Counted from the first letter of the stretch, positions 46,104 to 54,616 are shown. The stretch: 64,000 nucleotides of DNA from Anaerolineae bacterium (GCA_011176685.1 DUED01000030.1:41836-105835), one strand, 5' to 3'. Made by a program: numbers and translations. The notes: a model not told the origin generated them from the sequence alone.

Positions 46104-46895
46104 TCATTTTGTGCTCTGCCAGCGCAGGAATCTTTTTTCCAGCAGAAGCACCAGCCCGTACAGGGTCAGCGCCAGCGCTATCAGGGTGAATACGGCTGCA
46201 AACACCAACGCGGTATCGTACTGCCCGCGTCCAACGTTGATCAGAAAACCCAAGCCGCGATCGGCGCCGACCAGCTCGCCTACTACTGCACCGATAACCG
46301 AGAGAGTGGCACCGATGCGCAGACCGCCCAGGAAAATGGGAAGCGCGGCGGGCAGCTCCAGGTAGCGCAGTGTCTGGGATGGGGTGGCACGCATAGAACG
46401 CATCAGGTCGTGCAGCGTATCGGGTACTGCCCGTAAACCTACAATAGTATTGACCAGCACCGGGAAGAAGACGATCAGGGCGCAGATTAGTATCTTGGAG
46501 AATATGCCCGGTCCGAACCAGATGACCAGCAGCGGCGCGATAGCTACTAAAGGGATGGCCTGGCTGGCAACTAGAAAGGGTGACAGAGCCTGCTCAAGCA
46601 AGCGCGATTTGGACAGCAAGTAGCCCAAGATAGTGGCGGTAGTGATACCAGCCAGCAGCCCGGAGAGCACCTCTAGCAGTGTAATAATGGTGTGGCGTAC
46701 TAGACTGCCGTCCTGCAGTGCGTCGAGAAAACGCTGCCCCACCTGTTGAGGTGCTGGCAGGATGAAAGCCGGCAGGTTCAATGTACGCACCAGTACTTCC
46801 CAGACTAATATAAAAGCAGGCACTGCCAGCAGGTAAGGCCAGCTGCCCAGCTTATGTTTTTTTAACATTTGATCTGCTTGCTTGTCAGTAGCCAT
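46104..46895 (-). CDS. ribX: Riboflavin (predicted) ABC transporter permease, RibX-like
   Basis: Inner-membrane permease of the BPD/SsuC type, 263 residues with about six helices. The cytoplasmic EAA loop region reads LHDLMRSMRATPSQTLRYLELPAALPIFLGGLRIG, where the ATPase docks. It is the first gene of the operon, starting with ATG 46895 after CAGGAAAC. The leader upstream holds the FMN riboswitch, so expression should fall when FMN is plentiful. Permease, receptor and ATPase in one transcript form a complete importer. Confidence 0.83.
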   Translation of the reverse strand: MATDKQADQMLKKHKLGSWPYLLAVPAFILVWEVLVRTLNLPAFILPAPQQVGQRFLDALQDGSLVRHTIITLLEVLSGLLAGITTATILGYLLSKSRLLEQALSPFLVASQAIPLVAIAPLLVIWFGPGIFSKILICALIVFFPVLVNTIVGLRAVPDTLHDLMRSMRATPSQTLRYLELPAALPIFLGGLRIGATLSVIGAVVGELVGADRGLGFLINVGRGQYDTALVFAAVFTLIALALTLYGLVLLLEKRFLRWQSTK

Positions 46896-46911
46896 GTTTC
46901 CTGATTAATAC

Positions 46912-46944
46912 AAAATCCCGCAATTGTGCTGTTTGTGGGGCGGG
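46912..46944 (-). terminator. Possible riboswitch expression platform (terminator)
   Basis: On the minus strand CCCGC (46944-46940) can pair with GCGGG (46921-46917), followed by ATTTTG. It sits between aptamer and ribX start and could be the FMN-induced terminator, but the stem is short and the loop long. Confidence 0.35.
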
Positions 46945-46957
46945 GTGTTCTTTAAAG

Positions 46958-47094
46958 CGAAATACCTTCTTTCATCCGGACTTTACCGTCGACCCCGGAA
47001 TTTCGCCGGGTCTGCACATACATGCGCTCGTGGGTTTTCACCACCGATAGGGAATTGGGAGCGGCGCTCCCTCACCCTGCCCCGAAGGAATGCG
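46958..47094 (-). ncRNA. FMN riboswitch (RFN element) with extra hairpin in loop L2
   Basis: Conserved blocks in order on the minus strand: P1 CATTCCTTC with GAAGGTAT, GGGGCAGGGTGA, AATTCCCTATCGGTGGTGA, AACCCACGAGC, GAAATTCCGGGGTCGACGGT, AAAGTCCGGATGAAAGAAG. These are the FMN-binding core of RFN elements. A 15-base palindrome (47057-47071) splits the usual TGAAATT of L2 after TGA. The aptamer controls the riboflavin ABC operon. Confidence 0.93.
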
Positions 47095-47102
47095 ATGAGG
47101 TG

Positions 47103-47131
47103 AGTATACTGCTGATTTTGGACAGTGTCAA
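47103..47131 (-). promoter_or_regulatory. Promoter of riboflavin transporter operon
   Basis: On the minus strand: -35 TTGACA (47131-47126), 17-bp spacer, -10 TATACT (47108-47103). Transcription would begin near 47096, two bases before the riboswitch P1 stem, which supports both calls. Confidence 0.8.
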
Positions 47132-47177
47132 ATTATTTTGATAGCTGCATTCACAAAGGCGTCTATCAAAAGCGCGC

Positions 47178-47183
47178 TATAAT
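47178..47183 (+). promoter_or_regulatory. Candidate -10 element of leaderless rnd promoter
   Basis: TATAAT at 47178-47183 ends seven bases before ATG 47191, the same spacing as at gatC and holB. No -35 match is visible. Confidence 0.5.
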
Positions 47184-47190
47184 CAACCCC

Positions 47191-48309
47191 ATGAACCACC
47201 CGCCACTCGCTGAGCCAATTTGGGTTGATACTCCAGCAGTCTTCGATAACATGCTGGCAGATATCAGCAGGCAGTCGCAGCTGGCGGTGGACACAGAATC
47301 CAACAGTCTTTATGTTTTCCACGAGCAAGTTTGCCTGATCCAGTTCTCTACTGAGAAGCAGGATTATCTGGTGGATACGCTGGCAGGACTTGAACTTTCA
47401 GTGCTGGAGTCAATCTTTATTGATGTAGATATTGAGAAAATATTTCATGCTGTGGAATACGATATTGTGTGCCTGAAGCGTGACTTCAACTTTCAATTTG
47501 CTAACCTGTTCGATACCATGCAGGCGGCTCGTATACTGGGCTGGAAGCAGTTGGGACTCTCCTCCATGCTCGCCAGCCAGTTTGGCGTGCGAGTGAACAA
47601 GCGTTACCAGAAAGCCAACTGGGGTAAGCGCCCCTTACCGCCAGAGATGCGCGATTACGCCCGCTTGGACACACACTACCTCATCCCGCTACGCCAACGG
47701 TTGCTTGCAGCCCTGCGGGAAGCAAAGCGCCATGATCTGGCGCAGGAAGATTTTCGGCGACTGACGCAAGTGCAGTCTAAGCCCAACCACAGACCTGCCT
47801 GCACCTGTATAAAGGGCTATAATCACCTTACCCAACGGCAGTTAGCGGTACTACAGGAACTGTGTGCCTACCGTGAACGGAAAGCGCGGGTTGCTAACCT
47901 GCCACCCTTTAAGATTATCGGCAACCCTACCCTTTTGGAACTGGCTCAAACCTGTCCACAGACACATGAGCAGTTAGCTGCTCTCAAGAAGCTCTCTCAC
48001 AAACTGTATAAGCGGCATGCACAAGGGCTGCTGGATGCTGTGCGCTGCGGTTTGGATATGCCGTTCATTAAAAGCAAGCACCGACCGCGACCCTCGAATG
48101 TTTATATTGACCGCTTGGAACGGCTTAAGGATTGGCGCAAGCAAGCCGCGCGCCGCATGGGAGTGCAGTCGGACGTGATCCTGCCGCGTGATGTACTGGA
48201 TTTAATCGCTAAAAAGAATCCCAGAAGCCAAGCTGAACTGCAAGCGTTGATGCAGGACCTGCCAGCCCGTTTCACGCGCTTTGGTGAGCAAGTCCTGGCT
48301 ATTCTTTAA
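47191..48309 (+). CDS. rnd: Ribonuclease D
   Basis: DEDD-family 3'-5' exoribonuclease, 372 residues, which trims tRNA and other RNA 3' ends. Exo I has LAVDTESNSLYVF (Asp, Glu), Exo II FHAVEYDIVCLKRDF (Asp) and Exo III YARLDTHYLIPLRQRL (Tyr, Asp). Two HRDC-like helical domains follow (about 210-290 and 300-372). The ATG at 47191 is chosen over an earlier one at 47125 because the longer start would lie upstream of the TATAAT promoter element and inside the opposing promoter. Confidence 0.9.
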   Translation: MNHPPLAEPIWVDTPAVFDNMLADISRQSQLAVDTESNSLYVFHEQVCLIQFSTEKQDYLVDTLAGLELSVLESIFIDVDIEKIFHAVEYDIVCLKRDFNFQFANLFDTMQAARILGWKQLGLSSMLASQFGVRVNKRYQKANWGKRPLPPEMRDYARLDTHYLIPLRQRLLAALREAKRHDLAQEDFRRLTQVQSKPNHRPACTCIKGYNHLTQRQLAVLQELCAYRERKARVANLPPFKIIGNPTLLELAQTCPQTHEQLAALKKLSHKLYKRHAQGLLDAVRCGLDMPFIKSKHRPRPSNVYIDRLERLKDWRKQAARRMGVQSDVILPRDVLDLIAKKNPRSQAELQALMQDLPARFTRFGEQVLAIL

Positions 48310-48320
48310 AAGGTAAACAC

Positions 48321-49715
48321 ATGAAAATCCATTTCAATGGTGCTGCCCAGACCGTCACTGGTTCCCAGCACCTGCTGGAAATCAATGGTAAATTGCTGCT
48401 GCTGGAGTGCGGCATCTATCAAGGTCGCCGCAAGACCTTCTATGAGCGCAATTGCTGCTTTAATTTTGACCCTAAAAAAGTGAGCGCCGTCATCCTGTCG
48501 CACGCGCACATTGACCACAGCGGCAATCTGCCCAACCTGGTCAAGCAGGGCTACCAGGGGCCGATATACGCCACTCCACCCACCTGCGAGCTCTCGGAAA
48601 TCATGCTGCGTGACTCCGGGCATATCTATGAGGAAGATGCTGACTATATCAACCGTAAAAAGCGCAGGCGCGGCCAGCCCCTGATTGAACCGCTGTATAC
48701 TATCAAAGATGCTGCCAGGGTGGACACACTGTTCCGTAGAATGTATTACAATGAACCCTTTGAGCCCATTGCGGGCGTGACGGCACGCTTATTAGATGCC
48801 GGGCATATCCTCGGCTCGGCAGGCGTCTCGCTGGATATCGAGGAAAGCGGTAGGAAAATGCGCTTATGGTTCTCGGGCGACATTGGGCGCCTGAAACTGC
48901 CCTTACTGCTTGACCCGGTTCTACCTGAACAAGCGGATTATCTGCTGATGGAATGCACTTATGGCGACAAGCCCCATCGTGACCCAGAGCGAGCGTTCCT
49001 GGAGTTGCGTGATGTGGTACTGCGTACAGTAAAGCGCGGTGGCAAGGTCATTATCCCCTCCTTTGCCGTGGGTCGCACACAGGAAATTGTCTTTTGCCTC
49101 AACCGCATGGTCAGTGAAGGATCGCTGCCGCGCCTGCCGGTCTTCGTTGACAGTCCCATGGCGATTAATGCCACCGAAGTCTTCCGCAAGCACATTGATT
49201 ACTTTGATGATGAGACGCATGAATTCATGCGTACCGGCAAACACCCGGCGCTAACCTTCGAGGGACTCAAGTACACGCGCTCGGTGGCAGAATCCAAAGC
49301 GATTAATGAAATAGACCAACCGATGGTGATCATCTCCGCCTCCGGCATGGCGGAAGCTGGGCGCATCCTGCACCACCTGGTGCGCAATATTGAGGATCCC
49401 AAGAACACTGTGGTGATCGTATCCTGGCAGGCACCGCATACCCTTGGCAGACGCATAGCTGAGCGCCAGAAGTATGTGCGTATCTTCGGTGAGGAGCATC
49501 CCCTGCGTGCCGAGGTAGCTACCATCGGCGGCTTTTCTGCTCACGCTGGGCAGGATATGCTGCTACGTTACGCCCAGGCAACCAAATCGACACTCAAGGG
49601 GTTGTTCCTGGTGCACGGTGACCCTAAGGCAGCAGGTGTTTTTCGGGAAAAATTGGCTGAAAACGGGTTCACAAACGTGCACTACCCCCAGCAGGGCGAG
49701 GTGATGGAAATCTAA
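48321..49715 (+). CDS. Beta-CASP metallo-beta-lactamase RNase-like protein
   Basis: A 464-residue nuclease-like protein of the CPSF73/YSH1-type group. Metallo-beta-lactamase motif SHAHIDHSGNLPNL provides the zinc ligands, then AGHILGSAG and FSGDIGR; the beta-CASP insert shows VDSPMAINATEVF, ISASGMAEAGRILHHL and IGGFSAHAGQDMLL with the final zinc histidine. Bacterial members are thought to process RNA. It follows rnd by 11 bases with AAAGGTAA upstream, so the two RNases probably share a transcript. Confidence 0.9.
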   Translation: MKIHFNGAAQTVTGSQHLLEINGKLLLLECGIYQGRRKTFYERNCCFNFDPKKVSAVILSHAHIDHSGNLPNLVKQGYQGPIYATPPTCELSEIMLRDSGHIYEEDADYINRKKRRRGQPLIEPLYTIKDAARVDTLFRRMYYNEPFEPIAGVTARLLDAGHILGSAGVSLDIEESGRKMRLWFSGDIGRLKLPLLLDPVLPEQADYLLMECTYGDKPHRDPERAFLELRDVVLRTVKRGGKVIIPSFAVGRTQEIVFCLNRMVSEGSLPRLPVFVDSPMAINATEVFRKHIDYFDDETHEFMRTGKHPALTFEGLKYTRSVAESKAINEIDQPMVIISASGMAEAGRILHHLVRNIEDPKNTVVIVSWQAPHTLGRRIAERQKYVRIFGEEHPLRAEVATIGGFSAHAGQDMLLRYAQATKSTLKGLFLVHGDPKAAGVFREKLAENGFTNVHYPQQGEVMEI

Positions 49716-49727
49716 ACGGCGCAATGC

Positions 49728-49733
49728 TATAAT
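49728..49733 (+). promoter_or_regulatory. -10 element of tRNA-Ser promoter
   Basis: TATAAT at 49728-49733, 15 bases before the mature tRNA 5' end. Confidence 0.5.
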
Positions 49734-49748
49734 TTGCTTGTGTGATGT

Positions 49749-49838
49749 GGAGAGGTGCCGGAGTGGACGAACGGGGCGGTCTCGAAAACCGCTGTAGCCC
49801 TTTTGCGGCTACCGAGGGTTCGAATCCCTCCCTCTCCG
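49749..49838 (+). tRNA. tRNA-Ser (anticodon CGA)
   Basis: A 90-nt class II tRNA: acceptor GGAGAGG/CCTCTCC, anticodon stem GCGGT/ACCGC with loop CTCGAAA (anticodon CGA), long variable arm, T-loop GGTTCGAATCC, discriminator G. CCA is not encoded. The next gene on the other strand ends two bases beyond. Confidence 0.95.
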
Positions 49839-49839
49839 C

Positions 49840-50769
49840 TTAATTTTTAAATACATTTAATTTTTTTCCTTTAATTTTGCTTCCCTTTTTAAGATATGAG
49901 TTATTATTTTTTAGAAAACCTAGCTCATATATCTGTTCAAAATCAGTGTCTCTAATTGTCTTGATTTTATTTAAATATATTGATACATAACAATTACCAA
50001 TTTTGGTTTCACACGCTTTTTCAATGTTACGATTAGAAATTTCTACATAATTGCTGTCTATTTCTACTCCAATAAATTCGCGGCCGAGCCTTTTTGCAGC
50101 TACTGCCGTTGTACCAGTACCCATAAATGGATCGAACACAATATCTCCCTCATCTGTACTCAATAAAATTAATCTTTCCAAGAGTGGTATTGGTAGTTGA
50201 CAAGGGTGTTCATCTCTTCTTTTCCTGTGCCTGATTCTATGAATATCTGTCCATACATCTGATATTAATGGTCCATATGGATGCATCTGGTCCTTTTTTC
50301 CTCCGTAATCTTTTAGGAAGGATTTGCAAACTCGACATATACTATGGGGAGATCTGATATCAAAAAATTTAAAATTATAATCAGCAGTTTTTGTATAGAA
50401 AAGAATGCCATAATGGTTAGGCAATAAGGTTTTACCAACTGGCGCACCCCCCGAGTTCCAGGAAATCCAATGACGAAAAAAAGCTACTCTATTTAGAATA
50501 TTTGAAAAATATGTAAGCCACTTTGGAATATTATGGATAAGTATTGATCCTGTAGGTTTAGTTATTCTAACCATCTCGCGAATCCAAGAGTTACACCAAT
50601 TAATATATGCTTCAAAACCTTTTGAATCTTTATAATTATTGTATTTCTTGTTTAAATTGAATGGGGGATCTGCAAAAGCCATATCAAAAGAATCATCTGG
50701 TATTTTCTTCATTACTTCCAGACAGTCCCCCAGAATTACTGAGTTAATAATATTTTTTAAGTCAAACAT
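49840..50769 (-). CDS. DNA methyltransferase (beta-class, DPPF motif)
   Basis: Site-specific amino-methyltransferase, 309 residues. The catalytic motif IV ADPPFNLNKKY comes near the N-terminus and the SAM-binding motif I FDPFMGTGTTAVAAKRLG near 215, the permuted order of beta-class enzymes such as CcrM. DPPF suggests N6-adenine or N4-cytosine methylation. A cysteine cluster CRVCKSF lies between. It is the last gene of a three-gene restriction-modification cassette, four bases after the endonuclease gene, and its stop abuts tRNA-Ser. AT content is far above the neighbours. Confidence 0.88.
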   Translation of the reverse strand: MFDLKNIINSVILGDCLEVMKKIPDDSFDMAFADPPFNLNKKYNNYKDSKGFEAYINWCNSWIREMVRITKPTGSILIHNIPKWLTYFSNILNRVAFFRHWISWNSGGAPVGKTLLPNHYGILFYTKTADYNFKFFDIRSPHSICRVCKSFLKDYGGKKDQMHPYGPLISDVWTDIHRIRHRKRRDEHPCQLPIPLLERLILLSTDEGDIVFDPFMGTGTTAVAAKRLGREFIGVEIDSNYVEISNRNIEKACETKIGNCYVSIYLNKIKTIRDTDFEQIYELGFLKNNNSYLKKGSKIKGKKLNVFKN

Positions 50770-50772
50770 ATT

Positions 50773-51759
50773 TCAATTGAATGAGAAAAATTCTAATAAA
50801 AAATTTCGAAATCTGTCTAACTCTTCAGGATGATAGGTAAACACGTCATTGTAAGCACTCACCATTCTCTTTAAATCACCTTTCCTTACATACCAACCAA
50901 TACCATCAACGAAGCCGAGAAATATTGAATTTGGATAATGTTCTTTTATTAAAGTTTCAATTGAAATTTCTGTTTTTGATTTGTCGCCCTGACCAGAAGA
51001 AGTTGTAACTAAATATGAGCTTTCAATGATTATTGATGGATGTCTTTTATTAGGAATTATGAAATCCATTGTTCTTTTTGATTTTGGAGCATTACTGATT
51101 AGCTCAGCCAAATCACCAGTTTCGAAAGTATTACCAATTTCATCTAAAATATTCATTATGACTATTTCAGGGTTATTCCCCTTTTGTCCTGAGTAGCTTC
51201 CCTTTTCTCTATATCTAATCAGAGTATCAATCATTTCAGGAATTTCAAATTTGAGCTTATTAATGCTAAGCTTCTTTAATTCAAACAAAGGTATAGTTTT
51301 TGCAAGGAATGGGACTGTTGCGCCTTCAAAAAAGATATTTACCAATCCTTGCCTGAATGCCTTGTCGTTCATAATCATTTTTTTTATCTTATTATCTGAC
51401 CATTCTTTAATCTCGTCACCTTGATATTTAATCTTCCAATCCGCCTTTTTTACCAGCTGATTTAATTCTTCGTCTTCTACAACCCTAATAAGAGTAGTTA
51501 ATCTTTTTATAGACTCATTAGAAAATCCCGTTAATGCAAGTAGAGATTTTAGCCCGTTCTCCTTTAACAATAAGTGTTCAAATATTTCCTTCCTGAGACC
51601 ATAATTCTCTATGTCATTCTTGAGTACCAATAATGTTTCTTTAAGTGAATTTATTGATCCTTCATAAGTCTCTTCAAATTCATTATTGAAAAAGTAGAAT
51701 GTATTCTTTTCAATAACAACTTTGTATTTCTCTTCATTGGTTATTTTATATTGTTTCAA
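50773..51759 (-). CDS. Type II restriction endonuclease (DpnII/MboI-like candidate)
   Basis: A 328-residue protein with a predicted PD-(D/E)xK-type nuclease core in its C-terminal third: TMDFIIPNKRHPSIIIESSY followed by SGQGDKSKTE. The D-F-I-I, I-E-x-S-Y and G-x-x-K-x-x-E spacing resembles DpnII/MboI-type endonucleases (FDFVV...IEvNFY...GGSKLKE). The N-terminal two thirds is helical and not recognised. Location between two methyltransferase genes supports a restriction role. Recognition site and cut are unknown. Confidence 0.65.
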   Translation of the reverse strand: MKQYKITNEEKYKVVIEKNTFYFFNNEFEETYEGSINSLKETLLVLKNDIENYGLRKEIFEHLLLKENGLKSLLALTGFSNESIKRLTTLIRVVEDEELNQLVKKADWKIKYQGDEIKEWSDNKIKKMIMNDKAFRQGLVNIFFEGATVPFLAKTIPLFELKKLSINKLKFEIPEMIDTLIRYREKGSYSGQKGNNPEIVIMNILDEIGNTFETGDLAELISNAPKSKRTMDFIIPNKRHPSIIIESSYLVTTSSGQGDKSKTEISIETLIKEHYPNSIFLGFVDGIGWYVRKGDLKRMVSAYNDVFTYHPEELDRFRNFLLEFFSFN

Positions 51760-51765
51760 CGTTTT

Positions 51766-52998
51766 TTACTCCTTATTGTTCTTGAAAATGAGAATTGATT
51801 CTTCCTTCATTGAACTTCTCAGCCCCTTAATCGGTTTCTTTATTTCCATTTCCAAAGTTAGATTTTCTATTTTAGCTATACGGATAATCTCTGGTTGAAG
51901 CTCCACACCTCTAGTCTGAATTGTGTTGGATCCGATGATTATTACTATGCGTCGGTCTTTTTTAGTAACCCTTGCCATTTCTTTTATTGATTCTTGCACG
52001 TCATTGAAATATAACTTTAATTTTTCATTAATTCCTTTACCCCGCAAGCCAATCATATCAATTTTCAAAGATGAAATATCATAATTCAAATACTCTAATT
52101 GAGGTTGGTCATTATCAATATAATCAATAGCAAATGAATAAGGTGGCGAAGTTATCACCCCATCAACAGAGTTATCAGGGATATCCAAATTTAATGCATT
52201 TCCCAACAATACTTTGCTTGTACCGATATTTAGTTCCAAATCATTTCTTGCGAGATTAAAATTTCTTATAGTACGATAATATCTCTCAATTACTATAGGA
52301 TATAGATTATCAATATTTTTTTTACTTCTTCTAGCAAATCCCATTGCATCTAAATAAGCTAAAAGAAATATTTCGTAATATATATAATCTTCAATATTAA
52401 TCTCATTTAAATAATTGTGAGGTATTTTCTTTTGATTTAGAATGTTAAATATTTCAAATTGTTTCTTATAAAGATTATCTAGTCGATTAATATTTATTGA
52501 CAAAGAATGAGTTTTGACTCTACTCATTAATTGACAGAAAGGACTAAGATCTACTCCTATGGCATTAATATTTAGAAGATTCGCCTCAACCATTAAAGTG
52601 CCACTTCCTGCCATTGGGTCTAATACAATTTCATTCTCTTTGATATCTATAATGTTCAGCAAACCCTTAATCATCTGTGGATGGAACTTTCCTCTATACG
52701 GAAATAGATTATGCGTTGCATATCCAGTGGAATATTTTCCATTAGTAAAGAATAATCTTGTTCTGAACGTGCTGTTTTTATATATCTCATCAATTCTTTG
52801 TAAATTGCATAATCTATAATGTGCAGTATCGATTCCATTTATTTGCTTAAAAAACCCGCTTCTTTTAATTAATTCCAATTCTGATAAATTTTCAAATTCC
52901 CATAATGCAATATTTAATTCAAATACTTCATTTGTGCCATCGATTAATTCGTAGTTATTGGGAAATAGTCTCTGTTTTATTGAGATGAAATCATTCAT
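51766..52998 (-). CDS. DNA methyltransferase (TSPPY motif)
   Basis: Second methyltransferase, 410 residues. Motif I VLDPMAGSGTLMVEANLL (about 120-137) precedes motif IV TSPPYSFAIDYIDN (about 285-298), and IIIGSNTIQTRG follows. SPPY is typical of N4-cytosine methyltransferases, though some N6-adenine enzymes share it. It is the first gene of the cassette, six bases before the endonuclease, so host protection could be made first. Two methyltransferases of different class with one endonuclease suggest an asymmetric recognition site. Confidence 0.85.
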   Translation of the reverse strand: MNDFISIKQRLFPNNYELIDGTNEVFELNIALWEFENLSELELIKRSGFFKQINGIDTAHYRLCNLQRIDEIYKNSTFRTRLFFTNGKYSTGYATHNLFPYRGKFHPQMIKGLLNIIDIKENEIVLDPMAGSGTLMVEANLLNINAIGVDLSPFCQLMSRVKTHSLSININRLDNLYKKQFEIFNILNQKKIPHNYLNEINIEDYIYYEIFLLAYLDAMGFARRSKKNIDNLYPIVIERYYRTIRNFNLARNDLELNIGTSKVLLGNALNLDIPDNSVDGVITSPPYSFAIDYIDNDQPQLEYLNYDISSLKIDMIGLRGKGINEKLKLYFNDVQESIKEMARVTKKDRRIVIIIGSNTIQTRGVELQPEIIRIAKIENLTLEMEIKKPIKGLRSSMKEESILIFKNNKE

Positions 52999-53135
52999 TA
53001 TTGCTCACAATTTTCACAAATTTTTGTGTAAAAGTTTATCCTTTATTTTATTCCTAAGTATTACAATAATAAACCAAAACAATTAATTTAGCGAATCTTT
53101 GGATATACTGATTACTAACTAAGAAGAGTAGTCTC

Positions 53136-53900
53136 ATGAACAATACTAAAATAATCTCACTGAACTTGGACAACATTACCAAATATGGACTGTACTGCAT
53201 CCGCAACCCGAAATATGAGGGCTTTCAATGCAAGCAGGAGTGGCTGCGCAAGCGCTTTGATGAGGGTTTGAAGATAAAAATCCTATATTCTGAAGAAAAG
53301 AAGAAGATCCTCGCTTACATAGAATATATACCTGGTGAGCATGCTTGGCGAGCAATAAGTGCGCCCGGCTGCCTGGTCATCCACTGCCTCTTGGCCTGGT
53401 ACAAGCAGTATCGCAGCAAGGGCAATGCTTCACGCCTGATACAGATATGCCTGGAGGATGCGCAAAAGGAGAACAAGCGCGGTGTAGCAGTGGTCACCAG
53501 CGATGGAACATTTCTAGCCGGCAAGGAGATATTCCTTAAAAACGGATTCGAAGTACTGGCCGAAACATCACCCTCCTACCAGCTGCTCTTTAAACGATTA
53601 AAGCCCGGACCCGAACCACGCTTCAACGATTGGCAGAAGCAGTTGGAGAAATATCAGGGTTTAAATTTCATATACGCAGACCAGTGCCCTTTGTACATTA
53701 AAACTATCAATGAGATCATGGAGATCGCTAAGGAGCACGGCCTGCAGCCTCAGGTGACCAAACTTACCAGTGCAGACCAGGCCCAGCAAGCGCCCTCTCC
53801 GTATGGAGTGTTCAGCATCGTGTATAACGGCAAACTACTAGCTGACCGCTACCTGGGCAAATCCCGCTTCCGCACGCTGTTGAAAAAAGAGCTGGGCTAG
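53136..53900 (+). CDS. GNAT N-acetyltransferase with YoaP-like C-terminal domain
   Basis: A 254-residue cytosolic protein. The N-terminal GNAT fold includes the acetyl-CoA loop YRSKGNASRLIQICLEDA and strand GVAVVTSDGTFLAGKEIFLKNGFE; the C-terminal part RFNDWQKQLEKYQGLNFIYADQCP and KSRFRTLLKKEL matches the YoaP-like domain often attached to such acetyltransferases. Substrate is unknown. It is followed by alkD nine bases downstream. Confidence 0.83.
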   Translation: MNNTKIISLNLDNITKYGLYCIRNPKYEGFQCKQEWLRKRFDEGLKIKILYSEEKKKILAYIEYIPGEHAWRAISAPGCLVIHCLLAWYKQYRSKGNASRLIQICLEDAQKENKRGVAVVTSDGTFLAGKEIFLKNGFEVLAETSPSYQLLFKRLKPGPEPRFNDWQKQLEKYQGLNFIYADQCPLYIKTINEIMEIAKEHGLQPQVTKLTSADQAQQAPSPYGVFSIVYNGKLLADRYLGKSRFRTLLKKELG

Positions 53901-53909
53901 GATTAGTCT

Positions 53910-54596
53910 ATGGCCATATTTAATGAAGTGATTGACCAGCTTAAATCTAAAGCCAAGCCCGAGAACCTGAAGGGCATGGCGCGCTACGGCATGACCAGCG
54001 ACAATCGCCTGGGGATTTCTATTCCTGAACTGCGCAAAATGGCAAAGGAGATTGGCAGGGATCATCAACTGGCTCTCGAGCTGTGGCAGAGCTGCATTCT
54101 AGATGCCCGCATCCTGGCTTCTATGGTGGATAAGCCAGAGGAAGTGAGTGAAGCGCAGGTGGAGGAGTGGGTTAAGGAGTTCAACTCCTGGGACCTGTGC
54201 GACCAGGTGTGCATGAATCTGTTTGAGAAGACACCTTTTGTGGTGCAGAAGATTCACGATTGGTCCAAACGCGAAGAGGAGTTCGTCAAGCGCGCCACAT
54301 ACACGTTAATCGCCTGCCTAGCGGTGCATGATAAGCAGGCGCAGGATGAGAAGTTCATGCGCTTCTTCCCGATTATAAAACAGGGTGCTACTGATGAGCG
54401 CAACTTCGTCAAGAAAGCAGTCAACTGGGCACTGCGCAATATCGGCAAACGTAATCCAACTCTGAACAAAGCTGCCATTAAGCTGGCGAAGGAAATCCGG
54501 GAGATGAATTCCAAAGCCGCGCACTGGATCGCCAAAGACGCCATCCGCGAGCTGGAGAGCGAAGCTGTTCAGAAACGGCTGAAAGAGCGCTCTTGA
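53910..54596 (+). CDS. DNA alkylation repair protein, AlkD-like
   Basis: HEAT-like repeat DNA glycosylase family, 228 residues, which removes bulky or positively charged alkylpurines. The text shows GMARYGMTSDNRLGISIPELRKMAKEIG, the signature VDKPEEVSEAQVEEWVKEFNSWDLCDQVC (with the catalytic-side WD) and RNFVKKAVNWALRNIGKRN. All helices and the conserved aspartate region are present. It is co-directional with the GNAT/YoaP gene, nine bases apart. Confidence 0.9.
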   Translation: MAIFNEVIDQLKSKAKPENLKGMARYGMTSDNRLGISIPELRKMAKEIGRDHQLALELWQSCILDARILASMVDKPEEVSEAQVEEWVKEFNSWDLCDQVCMNLFEKTPFVVQKIHDWSKREEEFVKRATYTLIACLAVHDKQAQDEKFMRFFPIIKQGATDERNFVKKAVNWALRNIGKRNPTLNKAAIKLAKEIREMNSKAAHWIAKDAIRELESEAVQKRLKERS

Positions 54597-54616
54597 CCCC
54601 TGAAATCCAAATAGGT

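Noticed and set aside
46958..47094. TPP riboswitch, suggested by the thiamine-like ABC proteins
   Set aside because: The conserved blocks are those of the FMN element (GGATGAAAGAAG, CCGACGGT-like segment); TPP blocks such as CTGAGA and ACCTGATC are absent.
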